Positions 53,910-62,555 are shown, counted from the stretch's first letter. The stretch: 64,000 nucleotides of DNA from Penaeicola halotolerans (GCF_016464625.1 NZ_JAEAGO010000001.1:1-64000), one strand, 5' to 3'. Notes: a model not told the origin generated them from the sequence alone. A program made the numbers and translations.

Positions 53910-55219
53910 TCTTGAACAGCTTTGGGATAGAGCGTGCGCCAGAGCAGTCAGACCTGTATGAGTTGTTTGGAGACCTCTTTATGTCAGGGCCGATCTTTAC
54001 GGGAAATAGCGATACGAGCATCCCTAGAGCCTATCTCAACTACTTGGTCTTTGATGAGCAGATGACCTTGGTGGACATGGGCTTTAGACAAGTGAGTGCG
54101 GCAGGACAGACGGATGGGACTACGGGCACACATGAGACACTATCAGCTGATGTGACGATCAGTAAATCTGGATTTGTTTTTGTATATTTATCCAATGAGA
54201 GCGGACAGGTGTCCGAGGTGTTCTTTGACGATATGCGGGTGGAGCTGGCTCATGGGCCACTGCTGCAAGAGACGGGCTACTATCCATTTGGATTAGAGAC
54301 CTATCAGAGCAATGCCAGTGGGATGACTGGACAGAAGTATCTGTATCAAGGGGTCGAGTTTAATGACGCTATTGGTGTTTACGAAACAGAATATAGACTT
54401 TATGATCAGCAAATTGGTAGGTTTTTGAGTGTTGACCCTTTAGCGGATCAGTTTTTAAGTTGGACACCATATCATTATGCATATAATAACCCTATCTTTT
54501 GGAATGACCCTACAGGAGCTGCTCCAGAATCTGGAGATGAGTTTAGGGGGTTAGCTACTCGATACATTGATCCGAGTGGAAGAACCATAATCAATACGGA
54601 TGATGGTAGAGATGATGTTTTCGTGGTTCCGTGGAATAGGGTCAATGATTTTAAAAGGAATGCTGAATTTGCTTCAGAGACAGGGGTTTCAAATTCAGGT
54701 GGATGGAACGACTATTGGAGGTCTGAGTTTCAAATGCTTGTCAGTGAAGGTACTCTTAATATGCTTCATTCTGAAAGGGCGAAAGATGCTTTGATTGACT
54801 ATCTGGTTTCGGGTGATTGGAAGGATTGGGGTAGGTTTCTTATGTGGGAAGTAGGAGGACAATGGACAGACCCGGAATTAGTTGTGGGGAGTCTATCCCT
54901 AACAGTTGTATCATTACCACGTTCAATTAGAAATTCTATCAGTCCTGGTCGAGAAAATCATATATTTAGTAGAAAAGAAGGGAAATTTATAAATACCCCA
55001 AATAATCGAAGAGCAATAGAACAATTATCTAATAATAAAAGATTTAAATTGGGTATTGACCAATACGAAGTAACATGATGTGCAAAAACAAGAAGTGATG
55101 GGACACAAATATATTCTGCTGTTAATAAAAAAAATGAAATTATTTCAGCAGGAATTAATAGTGAACCGCGGAAGTTTACTTACGATCAAGGATTAAGAAT
55201 TAAACCAGAAAGAAAATGA
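53894..55219 (+). pseudogene. Rhs-repeat protein C-terminal fragment with toxin domain, broken
   Basis: The frame begins inside an Rhs protein: there is no start codon, signal or N-terminal repeats, and a stop lies just before it. Recognisable parts are a YD-repeat-like region, the Rhs core motif (RLYDQQIGRFLSVDPLAD, then YNNPIFWNDPTG) and a variable C-terminal tail from about 54530. An in-frame TGA at 55076 interrupts the tail between QYEVT and CAKTRSDGTQIYSAV. The downstream 47 codons remain open to a TGA at 55217. The tail resembles polymorphic-toxin nuclease ends (HIFSRKEGKF, TPNNRRAIEQL) but I cannot name its family with certainty. Confidence 0.78.
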
Positions 55220-55425
55220 CACAAAAAGAGGGTTATTCAGCAATGTATTTGTTTTTAGAAAACTGGTATAAAATTACAAAATCAGAAGATATTGGCGAAT
55301 TGTTAAGTTTAATGGAATTCTTGGATGATGGTGGTCCAGTTGACTCAGCTATGTGGGAATACTGGGAAGACGCTATGCATAGAGTAAAAAGTGGAGACGA
55401 ACCTTCTTCAAAAAAATTGATTTAG
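55216..55425 (+). CDS. Probable immunity protein of the Rhs toxin
   Basis: Small acidic protein of 69 residues (EGYSAMYLFLENWYKITKSE, DIGELLSLMEFLDDGGPVD, WEYWEDAMH). It resembles small immunity proteins I know beside Rhs/CDI-type toxins. Its ATG overlaps the toxin frame's final stop by ATGA, the classic toxin-immunity layout. The gene is intact although the toxin is broken. Confidence 0.7.
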   Translation: MTQKEGYSAMYLFLENWYKITKSEDIGELLSLMEFLDDGGPVDSAMWEYWEDAMHRVKSGDEPSSKKLI

Positions 55426-55432
55426 TTATAAG

Positions 55433-55504
55433 ATGGAAGATGAAAAAAGTCTTAGGGTTAGTCATTTACTTAAAGTTATAGAACGAGGAGAGTGGTTTGA
55501 ATGA
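55433..55504 (+). other. Very short open frame (23 codons), possible gene remnant
   Basis: ATG at 55433 to TGA at 55502, directly after the immunity gene (7-base gap). It encodes a charged peptide starting MEDEKSLRV. It may be the remnant of a second immunity or Rhs-island gene, or chance. Confidence 0.2.
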
Positions 55505-55553
55505 TCATCTTTACTAGAGAATTACATAACTATTTTAGTAATTGATTTCATGT

Positions 55554-55583
55554 CATAGCCCACGGTTTAAACCGTGGGCTATG
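55554..55583. repeat. Perfect 30-base palindrome
   Basis: CATAGCCCACGGTTT is followed directly by its exact reverse complement, AAACCGTGGGCTATG. No T-run follows on the plus strand. It looks like a REP-type dispersed palindrome and may also stop transcripts after the immunity gene. Confidence 0.85.
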
Positions 55584-55599
55584 GTGTTTTAAAAAGGTT

Positions 55600-56400
55600 A
55601 TATTCTTTTAGTTTGAAGCATATCCTCCCTTCGTGAGACAGGTCTCCCTCTAGGAGGTGAATATGACCAGTTGATGGTGTTAGATCAGCAGCCTTGGTAG
55701 TCTGAGACCCTCCCCGAGGGAGGCAGGTCATCGTGCCTTAGGCAGGTGCGATACAAAACAAATCGTTTCATCCGATGCATTTCGGCAGGTACGGCATGTA
55801 GTTGTTACACCCTTACAGGGCTAGTGTGTGTAACGAAATCACCTATACATAGGGCTTCACCCTATGCTATTTTATTTCGACCCTGCCTACTGCAGGCAGG
55901 CTTTCAGGCCTTTATCGTTTCATCTGATATATAATACGACCAGTGGATAGCATAGGTACAGTAGCAACAGTAGTCAAGGATCCTCCCTTCGTGAGGTAAA
56001 CTTTCCTATCGTCAACATGACAAAACTAGCATGGGATCAAGAAACGGTCTGTACTGTAATCTGTAGGGTCTTTAAAATGAAATGAGACATGATCAATGGA
56101 GACGCCCTGTAGGTCGTCTCTACAAATGACGATGAAAACGTCAACCTCGCCCGTCCTCGTTGCAAACGGGAGATGATTGTATGTGGAAAGAGACGCCATC
56201 AATGGACGTCTCTACGATAGACGTTGCAAACGGAGGATGATTGTATATTATAGGAGACGCGATGAATGGAGACGCGATGAATCGCGTCTCTACGGGTTGG
56301 TGTTAAAGGCTGGATTGCTTCGGGGCAAGCCCTCGCAATGACGTTGCAAACGAAGGACGATTATATATTAGAGGCGTGTCTTAATTGATGTATAAGGTGG
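55600..56400. repeat. Gene-free field of dispersed intergenic repeats
   Basis: About 800 bases without a supported gene. GTTGCAAACGGAGGATGATTG-like units recur at 56159, 56223 and 56343. GAGACG...CGTCTC hairpins occur at 56099-56120, 56190-56212 and 56269-56290, the last a 10-base perfect stem. ATCCTCCCTTCGTGAG recurs at 55622 and 55980. Smaller palindromes such as CCTGCCTACTGCAGGCAGG are also present. The 62-codon open frame at 55746-55934 is made of repeat DNA. Confidence 0.8.
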
Positions 56401-56404
56401 GGAA

Positions 56405-59365
56405 TTAAGTAAAATAATTGATTGGTTTTGAAGATTGATTTTTTGGTTTTGTAGCCTTTGCTATCCAAATGGTAATTCCAATTAAAATAAGTGCTCCTAT
56501 GATGAGGAATGGCCAGTAATTGGGACCTTGCTCCATGGTGTCTTCTCCCACAAATACAAAGGCTCCCCAGTAGTAGGGGTGTGCGGTGTTGTCATCTGAG
56601 GATGCTAGGTAGGAGAGTTTAGCCGCTCTGATAGCTTCATCATATGAAAGTCCTTCATTTATGTTTGTATAAAATGACTCCATGAGTATGCTGGTAGATC
56701 TATCAGGAACTGCCCATAGGCTCATCAGCACATTGGCGGCACCCGCATACATGAATCCTCTGGCTAAGCTGATGACTCCCTCTCCTCTTTGAAGTTCGCC
56801 AAAGCCGGAGTTGCAAGCCGATAAAGTGACTAGATCTGCCTGTAGTGAAAGTCCAAATATCTCATAGGTGTGCAGTAGGCCATCTTCATTGGTATCACTT
56901 CCGAGAATCAGTTGAGAATTGAGTGGATTTGACTCATTGATGAAAGAGTGTGTGGCCAAATGGATCATGTTGGCTGTTGGAGCTTTTGATTTGAAGCTAG
57001 CCTCTGAGGCATTTTGACCTATAAGAAAATCTCCTTTGTAAACTTCAGAAAGCTTTTCTAGCTCTTTTTTTGCAAAAGGTAACACACTCAATTTGTCTAT
57101 ACTGCCTCTTACTAGATCTTGGCTACTTGATAGGTAGTTGCTTCTGATGATGTCAAAGTCAGGAGAGAGTGCGAGCATTTCATTTTTGGTGGATTTCTTA
57201 GTTTTTTGTCCTGGCTTCAATAGTGAAATGGCGTACTGGTAGCTTATGGTGTAATCTTTAATGAGGTACTTGAAATCTTTGAACCCTTTACTATCTGCTT
57301 CTTCACTGATCAATAACTCAAATGGCAGATAGGCTAGCTTGCCAGCTGGTATAATGACGATTTTGTCTGGGTTGCTACTGGCCAATGATGGGCTAAGCAG
57401 CTTGTCATAAATGGTATAGGCGTATTTTTGATAGTCTCCTGAGGCTTTGGTACTGATGATGCGTAATAGTTCATTGATTGATTTTTCTAGCTGCTCGCTC
57501 TTTGGTACTTTATAAGCGCCTTGTATCTTTTGGTCAAAGAATGAAATCAAGTAAGCCTCTGAATTTTCATGTATGTCTATGACCAATTGGGATTTGAAGC
57601 CTGCGCGAAGTGCTGTGAAGTCAGTTGTTTTTGCGTCTGCGAAAAGCCCTTCTGATCCATATTCGAGTTGGTAATAATTAGGGTAGTCTCTTTTCACCTC
57701 TCTGATGAATTCATCTAGTGCTGATTTGGCTTTGATGAGTCCAAGACGATTTTCACTATTTGGTTCAGAGGAGCGGACAGTCTTGGCAAAGCTTTCTTTG
57801 TAGACAGCCTGTTCGTAATAGAGTAGGTTGCTCTTTAAGTCAATTTCTTTGGAAGCAATGTGCTTAGGGATGCCAAGCGTTATGTTTTCTTTGCCTTGGA
57901 CAAAATCCTTTAAAGTGGCTGCTTTTGATAAATCACTTAGCCACAGCATGGTCCAAAAGTCTTCGAGCTTCTTGGTCTGATCTTGTAGTAGAAAAGCCAA
58001 TTCGATGGCTTGGTCAAAGTTGTTTGCCAAATAGGAAGAATAGAGGGATTTTGAGCGGAGACTGGTGAGACCTTTTCTTGTGCGCATTCCGATCTTTATC
58101 CCTAAAATATAGGCATCCAAGGCTCCTTTTAGGTAATTGATGTCTTCTGTTTGGTCGTAGAGTCCTTTTAAAAGCGCCCCTTTTTCTATGAAATAGTTAC
58201 TAAATATGGGGCTTTGAAAAAGAGAATCTACTGAAGGATTCATCCAGATGTTGTCACTATTTTCAAAAGTTGGGAATATTAATTTAGTGGCACTAGCAAT
58301 GCTTTTTTCTACTTTATCTAATGATTTATTTTGGAGGTAGACTTGCGCTTTTGATAAATGAGCTTGGGCTTTGTAGGGAAGTTTATCTATTTCTTGTGGA
58401 GTGGGGATGGCTATCGCTTTGTCTAAAACATCAAGCGCAGTGGATCCTTCTCCTTTGAGTGCATAAAGTTTACCTAAGGATGCCATTCGACTGATTAGTC
58501 CTGGGTAGGTTGGGCCGTATTGGTCTTGAAGGAAATTGACCGCTTTCTGACCATAATAAATGGCACTATCGTATTCAGAGAGTAATCTGTATGTTTTCTG
58601 CAAATTGTAATAGGTAGAGCCTACATATTGGTCGTTTGGATTGATGGCCTCTAGTATGCGTAAATTCTCTTTTAGATAATTTCTTGCTTCCAAAATCTCT
58701 TCTTTGTTTTGATTGATTTCGATCAGTGCATCAGCCAAAACAAGGTTTTCTTTCATTTTTTCATATCCAGTAGGGTCACTTTCTGGGTTTGATAATCGAA
58801 TCAATTTGGCTATTTCTAAATTTTCTATAGCAGACTGGTAGTTCGATAGATCAAGGTGATTGGATGCTTTATTGATATAAAGGAGGCGACTTTGATCACT
58901 TAGCTGTAAGTCGCGCTTTTGAAAAATGACTAAACTGCTATCAAAGTACCTTAGTGACTGTGCATAGTCAAAAAGTAAGTTATAATTGATGGCTATGTTG
59001 CTGTATAGTTGTGCAATCTGTATGTCAAATTTATGCTCTTCGTTCCTAGCCCTATAAAAATCCGCTAGTTCATTGAAGGTAGCGATGGATCGTTTGTTTA
59101 GTCCTCTGTAAGCATAGCTTATGCCTAATCGGTTTTTCACTCCATGTACGATCTCTACAGGGCCGTCTTTGATCGCATTGATGAGGGTATTGGCTTTTTC
59201 TAAAGTTAGGATGGCAGAGTCGAGTTCATTGCTTTGTAGAAAGGCATCTCCTTTTTGTGTTAGCTCGATGACTTTGAGGCTATCTTGATATGATATACGC
59301 TGTGCTAAAGCTGATGTGCTTAATAAACAGTAAATAATGGTGTATGCGAAAAGTCTATAGAACAT
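56405..59365 (-). CDS. Periplasmic TPR-CHAT protease-like protein with C-terminal membrane anchor
   Basis: The 986-residue protein has a signal peptide (about 1-21), about ten TPR-like helical hairpins (about 30-480), and a C-terminal CHAT (caspase-like) domain (about 650-942). The catalytic dyad is present: His806 in HLATHSF and Cys851 in LSACNSGFG; YYWGAFVFVG closes the domain. A membrane segment (about 951-970) and a short basic tail follow, so the bulk should face the periplasm while anchored in the inner membrane. It is the third gene of the sigma/anti-sigma operon, 9 bases after the anti-sigma gene. I infer that it acts on, or signals through, that anti-sigma. Confidence 0.85.
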   Translation of the reverse strand: MFYRLFAYTIIYCLLSTSALAQRISYQDSLKVIELTQKGDAFLQSNELDSAILTLEKANTLINAIKDGPVEIVHGVKNRLGISYAYRGLNKRSIATFNELADFYRARNEEHKFDIQIAQLYSNIAINYNLLFDYAQSLRYFDSSLVIFQKRDLQLSDQSRLLYINKASNHLDLSNYQSAIENLEIAKLIRLSNPESDPTGYEKMKENLVLADALIEINQNKEEILEARNYLKENLRILEAINPNDQYVGSTYYNLQKTYRLLSEYDSAIYYGQKAVNFLQDQYGPTYPGLISRMASLGKLYALKGEGSTALDVLDKAIAIPTPQEIDKLPYKAQAHLSKAQVYLQNKSLDKVEKSIASATKLIFPTFENSDNIWMNPSVDSLFQSPIFSNYFIEKGALLKGLYDQTEDINYLKGALDAYILGIKIGMRTRKGLTSLRSKSLYSSYLANNFDQAIELAFLLQDQTKKLEDFWTMLWLSDLSKAATLKDFVQGKENITLGIPKHIASKEIDLKSNLLYYEQAVYKESFAKTVRSSEPNSENRLGLIKAKSALDEFIREVKRDYPNYYQLEYGSEGLFADAKTTDFTALRAGFKSQLVIDIHENSEAYLISFFDQKIQGAYKVPKSEQLEKSINELLRIISTKASGDYQKYAYTIYDKLLSPSLASSNPDKIVIIPAGKLAYLPFELLISEEADSKGFKDFKYLIKDYTISYQYAISLLKPGQKTKKSTKNEMLALSPDFDIIRSNYLSSSQDLVRGSIDKLSVLPFAKKELEKLSEVYKGDFLIGQNASEASFKSKAPTANMIHLATHSFINESNPLNSQLILGSDTNEDGLLHTYEIFGLSLQADLVTLSACNSGFGELQRGEGVISLARGFMYAGAANVLMSLWAVPDRSTSILMESFYTNINEGLSYDEAIRAAKLSYLASSDDNTAHPYYWGAFVFVGEDTMEQGPNYWPFLIIGALILIGITIWIAKATKPKNQSSKPINYFT

Positions 59366-59374
59366 GTGATTGGA

Positions 59375-60115
59375 TCATTTTATCTGATTAAGGAGTACAC
59401 GTACCTCTTCTTGCTTGTAGGGGTATTTTGAGAGTAGTTCTAGTGTAGCCTTCGCATTTGAAGTGTCTTTGGCAGCATATTCTGAAATGAATTTGTACCA
59501 TAGACTTTGTTGGTATAGCACGCTGTCGCCAGATTCTAGATATTCTGCAAAGTAAAAGGAGGCACTATCATACGATTGAAGCTCTATTTTTATGATGCCT
59601 TTGTAGAATGCGGTATAGCTTAACTGCAAGTATTTGACCTGGTTAAATAATGAGTCCGCTTTTTCATAGGATTCATTTTCATAAGCGATCAATGCTTCTC
59701 TGGCCAAATTCAGGCTATCTTCCGTAGCATTTCTAGTGGTAGGAGTGATCACATTCGGATAGGGTTCATAATAGGCTAATACGTCTTTTGGTTGATTATC
59801 TGTAAACCATTTAAAAACAAAACTTAGGCCTAGCAGTGCAATGAGTCCTGCAGCTACATAATAAGTGATTTGATAGATTGGCTCCTTTTTAGGCTTAGCG
59901 ATCGAGTGAGTTGACTCATCAAGTTGACTGAGCATCTCTTTCAAAGATGCCCTTTCAATATTTTTAAAGGCTTGGCGTGTCTTTAGTTGGAAGGTCACTT
60001 CCTCTTTAAAGTCCGAGTCTTCTTTCATCAATTGATGAAAAAGCATATTTTCCTCCGTATTAAGGGTTCCTTCTAGGTACTTTTCTATTAATTCATCTTT
60101 ATTCAGCATCTTCAA
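59375..60115 (-). CDS. Membrane anti-sigma factor-like protein with periplasmic TPR-like domain
   Basis: The 246-residue protein has an N-terminal cytoplasmic part with the anti-sigma-like pattern (LIEKYLEGTLNTEENMLFHQLM) to about residue 80, one membrane segment (about 82-104) and a periplasmic region (about 105-246) with TPR-like helices. It overlaps the sigma gene by 17 bases and precedes the CHAT gene. No zinc-binding HxxxCxxC motif is seen, so it is not a ZAS-type anti-sigma. Binding and inhibition of the sigma factor are inferred from context and topology. Confidence 0.78.
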   Translation of the reverse strand: MKMLNKDELIEKYLEGTLNTEENMLFHQLMKEDSDFKEEVTFQLKTRQAFKNIERASLKEMLSQLDESTHSIAKPKKEPIYQITYYVAAGLIALLGLSFVFKWFTDNQPKDVLAYYEPYPNVITPTTRNATEDSLNLAREALIAYENESYEKADSLFNQVKYLQLSYTAFYKGIIKIELQSYDSASFYFAEYLESGDSVLYQQSLWYKFISEYAAKDTSNAKATLELLSKYPYKQEEVRVLLNQIK

Positions 60116-60662
60116 AAGATTTTGAGTTCATAGCATCTTTTAAGCTTTTCATACAGCGTGATTTTTGGCTCTTCACTACGTCATTGTGATTGTAACCCAT
60201 GATTTCTTTTATCTCATGTATCTTTTTTTCTTCATAATAGAAAAGCCTCAATAACTCTTGGCATTTACTACCTAGCTTGGCTATGTTATTTTCCAGTATC
60301 TTCACTTGAGGATCTGGCTCATAGAAAAAGCTGGTAAGGCTTTCTTCCTCATATTGATCCAATACCTGTTGATCGTCTTCCAAAAACTCCATCTTTGAGT
60401 TTTTTTTAAGTTTTGTAAACAGCATGAATTTACCAATGCTGAATAAGTAAGTTTTTAGGTGGCAGGTTTCTAATTGAAGCTTACCCATCAGTGCCTTTTC
60501 ATAGAGTGCAATGACGGCATCTTGATAAATATCATATATCAATGCTTCATCTTGGTGGTACTTAAGTGCAAACTGAATAAATGAAGATCGGTGCATGCTG
60601 TAGACTTCCGCGAGAGCCTTTTTATCTCCAGACTGCAATCTCTCCAGTAAAAAATTATCCAT
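60099..60662 (-). CDS. ECF-type RNA polymerase sigma factor
   Basis: Sigma-70 family protein of 187 residues from the ATG at 60662; a TTG at 60668 would add two residues. Region 2 (about 20-90: YDIYQDAVIALYEKAL, KTYLFSIGKFMLFT) and region 4 (about 125-180: QELLRLFYYEEKKIHEIKEIMGYNHNDVVKSQKSRCMKSL) are present and regions 1 and 3 are absent. An acidic linker carries YEEESLTSFF. A promoter-like element identical in layout to those of the facing genes lies 6-35 bases upstream, suggesting autoregulation and a very short or absent leader. Confidence 0.9.
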   Translation of the reverse strand: MDNFLLERLQSGDKKALAEVYSMHRSSFIQFALKYHQDEALIYDIYQDAVIALYEKALMGKLQLETCHLKTYLFSIGKFMLFTKLKKNSKMEFLEDDQQVLDQYEEESLTSFFYEPDPQVKILENNIAKLGSKCQELLRLFYYEEKKIHEIKEIMGYNHNDVVKSQKSRCMKSLKDAMNSKSFEDAE

Positions 60663-60668
60663 TTCCAA

Positions 60669-60697
60669 TTAGTCTATTTAAGGTCGTAAAAGTAAAC
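60669..60697 (-). promoter_or_regulatory. Putative ECF promoter of the sigma operon
   Basis: Minus strand: GTTTACTTTT (from 60697), then GACTAA (60674-60669), with 17 bases between GTTTAC and GACTAA. The same layout precedes the barrel gene and the OmpA gene. The start codon is only 6 bases on. Confidence 0.6.
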
Positions 60698-60806
60698 ACA
60701 GGTAATACCTAAAAGATCGAAATTAATATAAAGAACTGTCATTAATTGATTTAAGTCAATTTTTTTTTATCAAAAATCATTTTTTCAAGAAAACTTTTCT
60801 GTTGGC

Positions 60807-60836
60807 GTTTACTTTTTTGCTTCTGCTCATACTAAG
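60807..60836 (+). promoter_or_regulatory. Putative ECF promoter of the barrel-lipoprotein operon
   Basis: GTTTACTTTTTTGC at 60807, 17-base spacer after GTTTAC, then TACTAAG at 60830-60836. The barrel gene starts 47 bases downstream. No TAnnTTTG element is seen here. Confidence 0.65.
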
Positions 60837-60883
60837 CTGAAAATAATCTTAAACCGGTCAAAAGACCATAATCAAAACATATC

Positions 60884-61372
60884 ATGAAAAAAATATTACT
60901 CATAGTATGCCTAGCATTTATAGGCTCTTATGCAGCAGAAGCACAAGTTAGAGTTGGTGGTACAGTCGGGTATGGCACTCAAGTAGAAGCACTCGGTATA
61001 GGAGTGACGGGCGACTATATCATCAATGAGAACATTGCTGTAGCAGCTAATTTCGCTTATTATTTTACTGAGAATTCGGAGTTTGCTAAAACCTCTTTTT
61101 GGGAGTTTAACGGTAATGTGAACTATTACTTCACGTCTACGGAATCACTGGAGGTGTATGGTATTGGGGGGCTCAACTATAGTCGCTCTGCTGTCACCTT
61201 TGAAGGCTTTGGCTTTGATGGATCTGCTGCAGTAGGAGAGATTGGTCTAAATCTGGGTATAGGGTCCAATTTTAATATTGGTAAGAATTTTCTGCCATTC
61301 GCAGAAATGAAATATGTGGTAAGTGAGTTTGACCAGTTGGTCATTCAAGTTGGTGTCAAATTTAATTTATAA
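60884..61372 (+). CDS. Outer-membrane beta-barrel protein (porin-like, 162 aa)
   Basis: Exported protein with a signal peptide (about 1-20, AAEAQ) and a mature part of about eight predicted beta strands rich in Gly and aromatics (VGGTVGYGTQVEALGIGVTG, YGIGGLNYSRSAV), ending VGVKFNL as outer-membrane barrels do. It resembles OmpX/OprF-N-like barrels of Bacteroidota. First gene of a three-gene operon (6- and 16-base gaps to the lipoprotein genes). Confidence 0.82.
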   Translation: MKKILLIVCLAFIGSYAAEAQVRVGGTVGYGTQVEALGIGVTGDYIINENIAVAANFAYYFTENSEFAKTSFWEFNGNVNYYFTSTESLEVYGIGGLNYSRSAVTFEGFGFDGSAAVGEIGLNLGIGSNFNIGKNFLPFAEMKYVVSEFDQLVIQVGVKFNL

Positions 61373-61378
61373 TCTATT

Positions 61379-61966
61379 ATGAAGCGTATATCAATAACAA
61401 GCTTTCTTTTACTAGTTCTTTGTGTATTAGTTAGTTGTAAAGAAGATGAGGCAGATGAGCCTCAACTTAGTCAAGCTACTTATTCCGTCACTGTGTCTGG
61501 TGGTCCGCTAAATGGTAGGACTTTCACAGGTACAGCTGATCCCGAGCAATATATTAGTTTGACGGTCATTAGTCAAGAAGTAGGGCTATCAGGAGTTAGT
61601 GCTACTATCCAAGATCTGACAACAGAGTCAATGGTACTGATAGGTATGACGTTCCCAGCTAATCCTGGTAGTTCATTCACGGGGACATTTACTGAGGATA
61701 CTGATACTAGTGCTGATGATCAGCAAGAATCAGCGTTTCTGTTTCTTACTTTAGATACCGGTGTAGGTGTTACAAGTTATTATAGTGTAGATGCAGACTA
61801 TCAAGTAAGAAACTATAGTTTCAATAGAATCAGTACCTCTCAGGGTAATGAGATAGGGACCTCATCAATGGATATCGAGTTTAATGGCACATTTGAAGAC
61901 GGGTTGAACGAAGATGAGCAAGTACAGATAAGAGGAACTATTAGAGTTGTTCAAAATTTAAACTAA
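61379..61966 (+). CDS. Lipoprotein of unknown function, paralogue 1 (195 aa)
   Basis: Exported lipoprotein (lipobox VLVSC, Cys20) followed by an acidic KEDEADEPQ linker and a beta-rich domain. It shares TYSVTVSGGPLNGRTFTG at the start and IEFNGTFEDGLNEDEQVQI at the end with the next gene. No named family recognised. Location at the membrane or cell surface is likely; the KEDEAD stretch after the Cys is the sort of acidic signal that sends Bacteroidota lipoproteins to the surface. Confidence 0.75.
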   Translation: MKRISITSFLLLVLCVLVSCKEDEADEPQLSQATYSVTVSGGPLNGRTFTGTADPEQYISLTVISQEVGLSGVSATIQDLTTESMVLIGMTFPANPGSSFTGTFTEDTDTSADDQQESAFLFLTLDTGVGVTSYYSVDADYQVRNYSFNRISTSQGNEIGTSSMDIEFNGTFEDGLNEDEQVQIRGTIRVVQNLN

Positions 61967-61982
61967 TTCTGATAATTCATTT

Positions 61983-62555
61983 ATGATGAATAGACTAAAC
62001 TTTTATTGCTTTTTATTGATCATCCTGATTAGCATTGCTTGTAGTAAGGATGATGATGTAGTGCCAAGAAATACGGCTAATACATATGAAATCAACTTTA
62101 ATAGTGGAGAATATGCAGGAGTATCCTTTAAGGGTGAAGCGATTGAGGTGTTTACTTATTTTTCCAAAACCCCAGAAGGAGATAGGATAATCTCAAATAT
62201 CGGATCCAATGATAACCTTGATCGCATTTACTTTGGCTTAAATATACTGGCAGAATCTATAAGTAGCGAGGGTGACTTCAACGGGGTATTTTCTTATCAG
62301 AATCTCTCCAATACAGATTACCCTAAAATTTTGGTAATCTATATAAGTGGCGCTCCAAAGGATACCTTCATTAGTCGAAATGTATCCTTTACCATAAGGG
62401 GCTTGGAAACCACGGATGATGGTTTGACTAGGAACAATGCTGCATACGAAATAGAGTTTGCAGGTACCTTTATGAATGATTTAGATCAAATCGTTCAGGT
62501 GGATGGAATTGTTAACTTCTATCCTTTTGATGAAGTATCAACCTCTTCAAACTAA
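61983..62555 (+). CDS. Lipoprotein of unknown function, paralogue 2 (190 aa)
   Basis: Exported lipoprotein (lipobox ISIAC) with a SKDDD acidic start to the mature part. The domain matches paralogue 1 in layout: TYEINFNSGEYAGVSFKGEA at the start and IEFAGTFMNDLDQIVQVDG at the end, with a more divergent middle. It arose by tandem duplication and is followed by a strong terminator. A second Met at residue 2 is an alternative start. Confidence 0.75.
   Translation: MMNRLNFYCFLLIILISIACSKDDDVVPRNTANTYEINFNSGEYAGVSFKGEAIEVFTYFSKTPEGDRIISNIGSNDNLDRIYFGLNILAESISSEGDFNGVFSYQNLSNTDYPKILVIYISGAPKDTFISRNVSFTIRGLETTDDGLTRNNAAYEIEFAGTFMNDLDQIVQVDGIVNFYPFDEVSTSSN

Noticed and set aside
55076-55078. Readthrough or selenocysteine decoding of TGA in the Rhs tail
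   Set aside because: No selenocysteine machinery or SECIS-like hairpin is evident, and the gene already lacks its 5' part. A nonsense change in a decaying gene is simpler.
55746-55934. 62-codon open frame in the intergenic repeat field
   Set aside because: It is composed of dispersed repeat sequence with no coding character.
56405-60662. Type III-E CRISPR (Craspase) accessory genes
   Set aside because: No gRAMP/Cas7-11, Cas1/2 or repeats are present, and the CHAT protein is exported, unlike the cytoplasmic Csx29.
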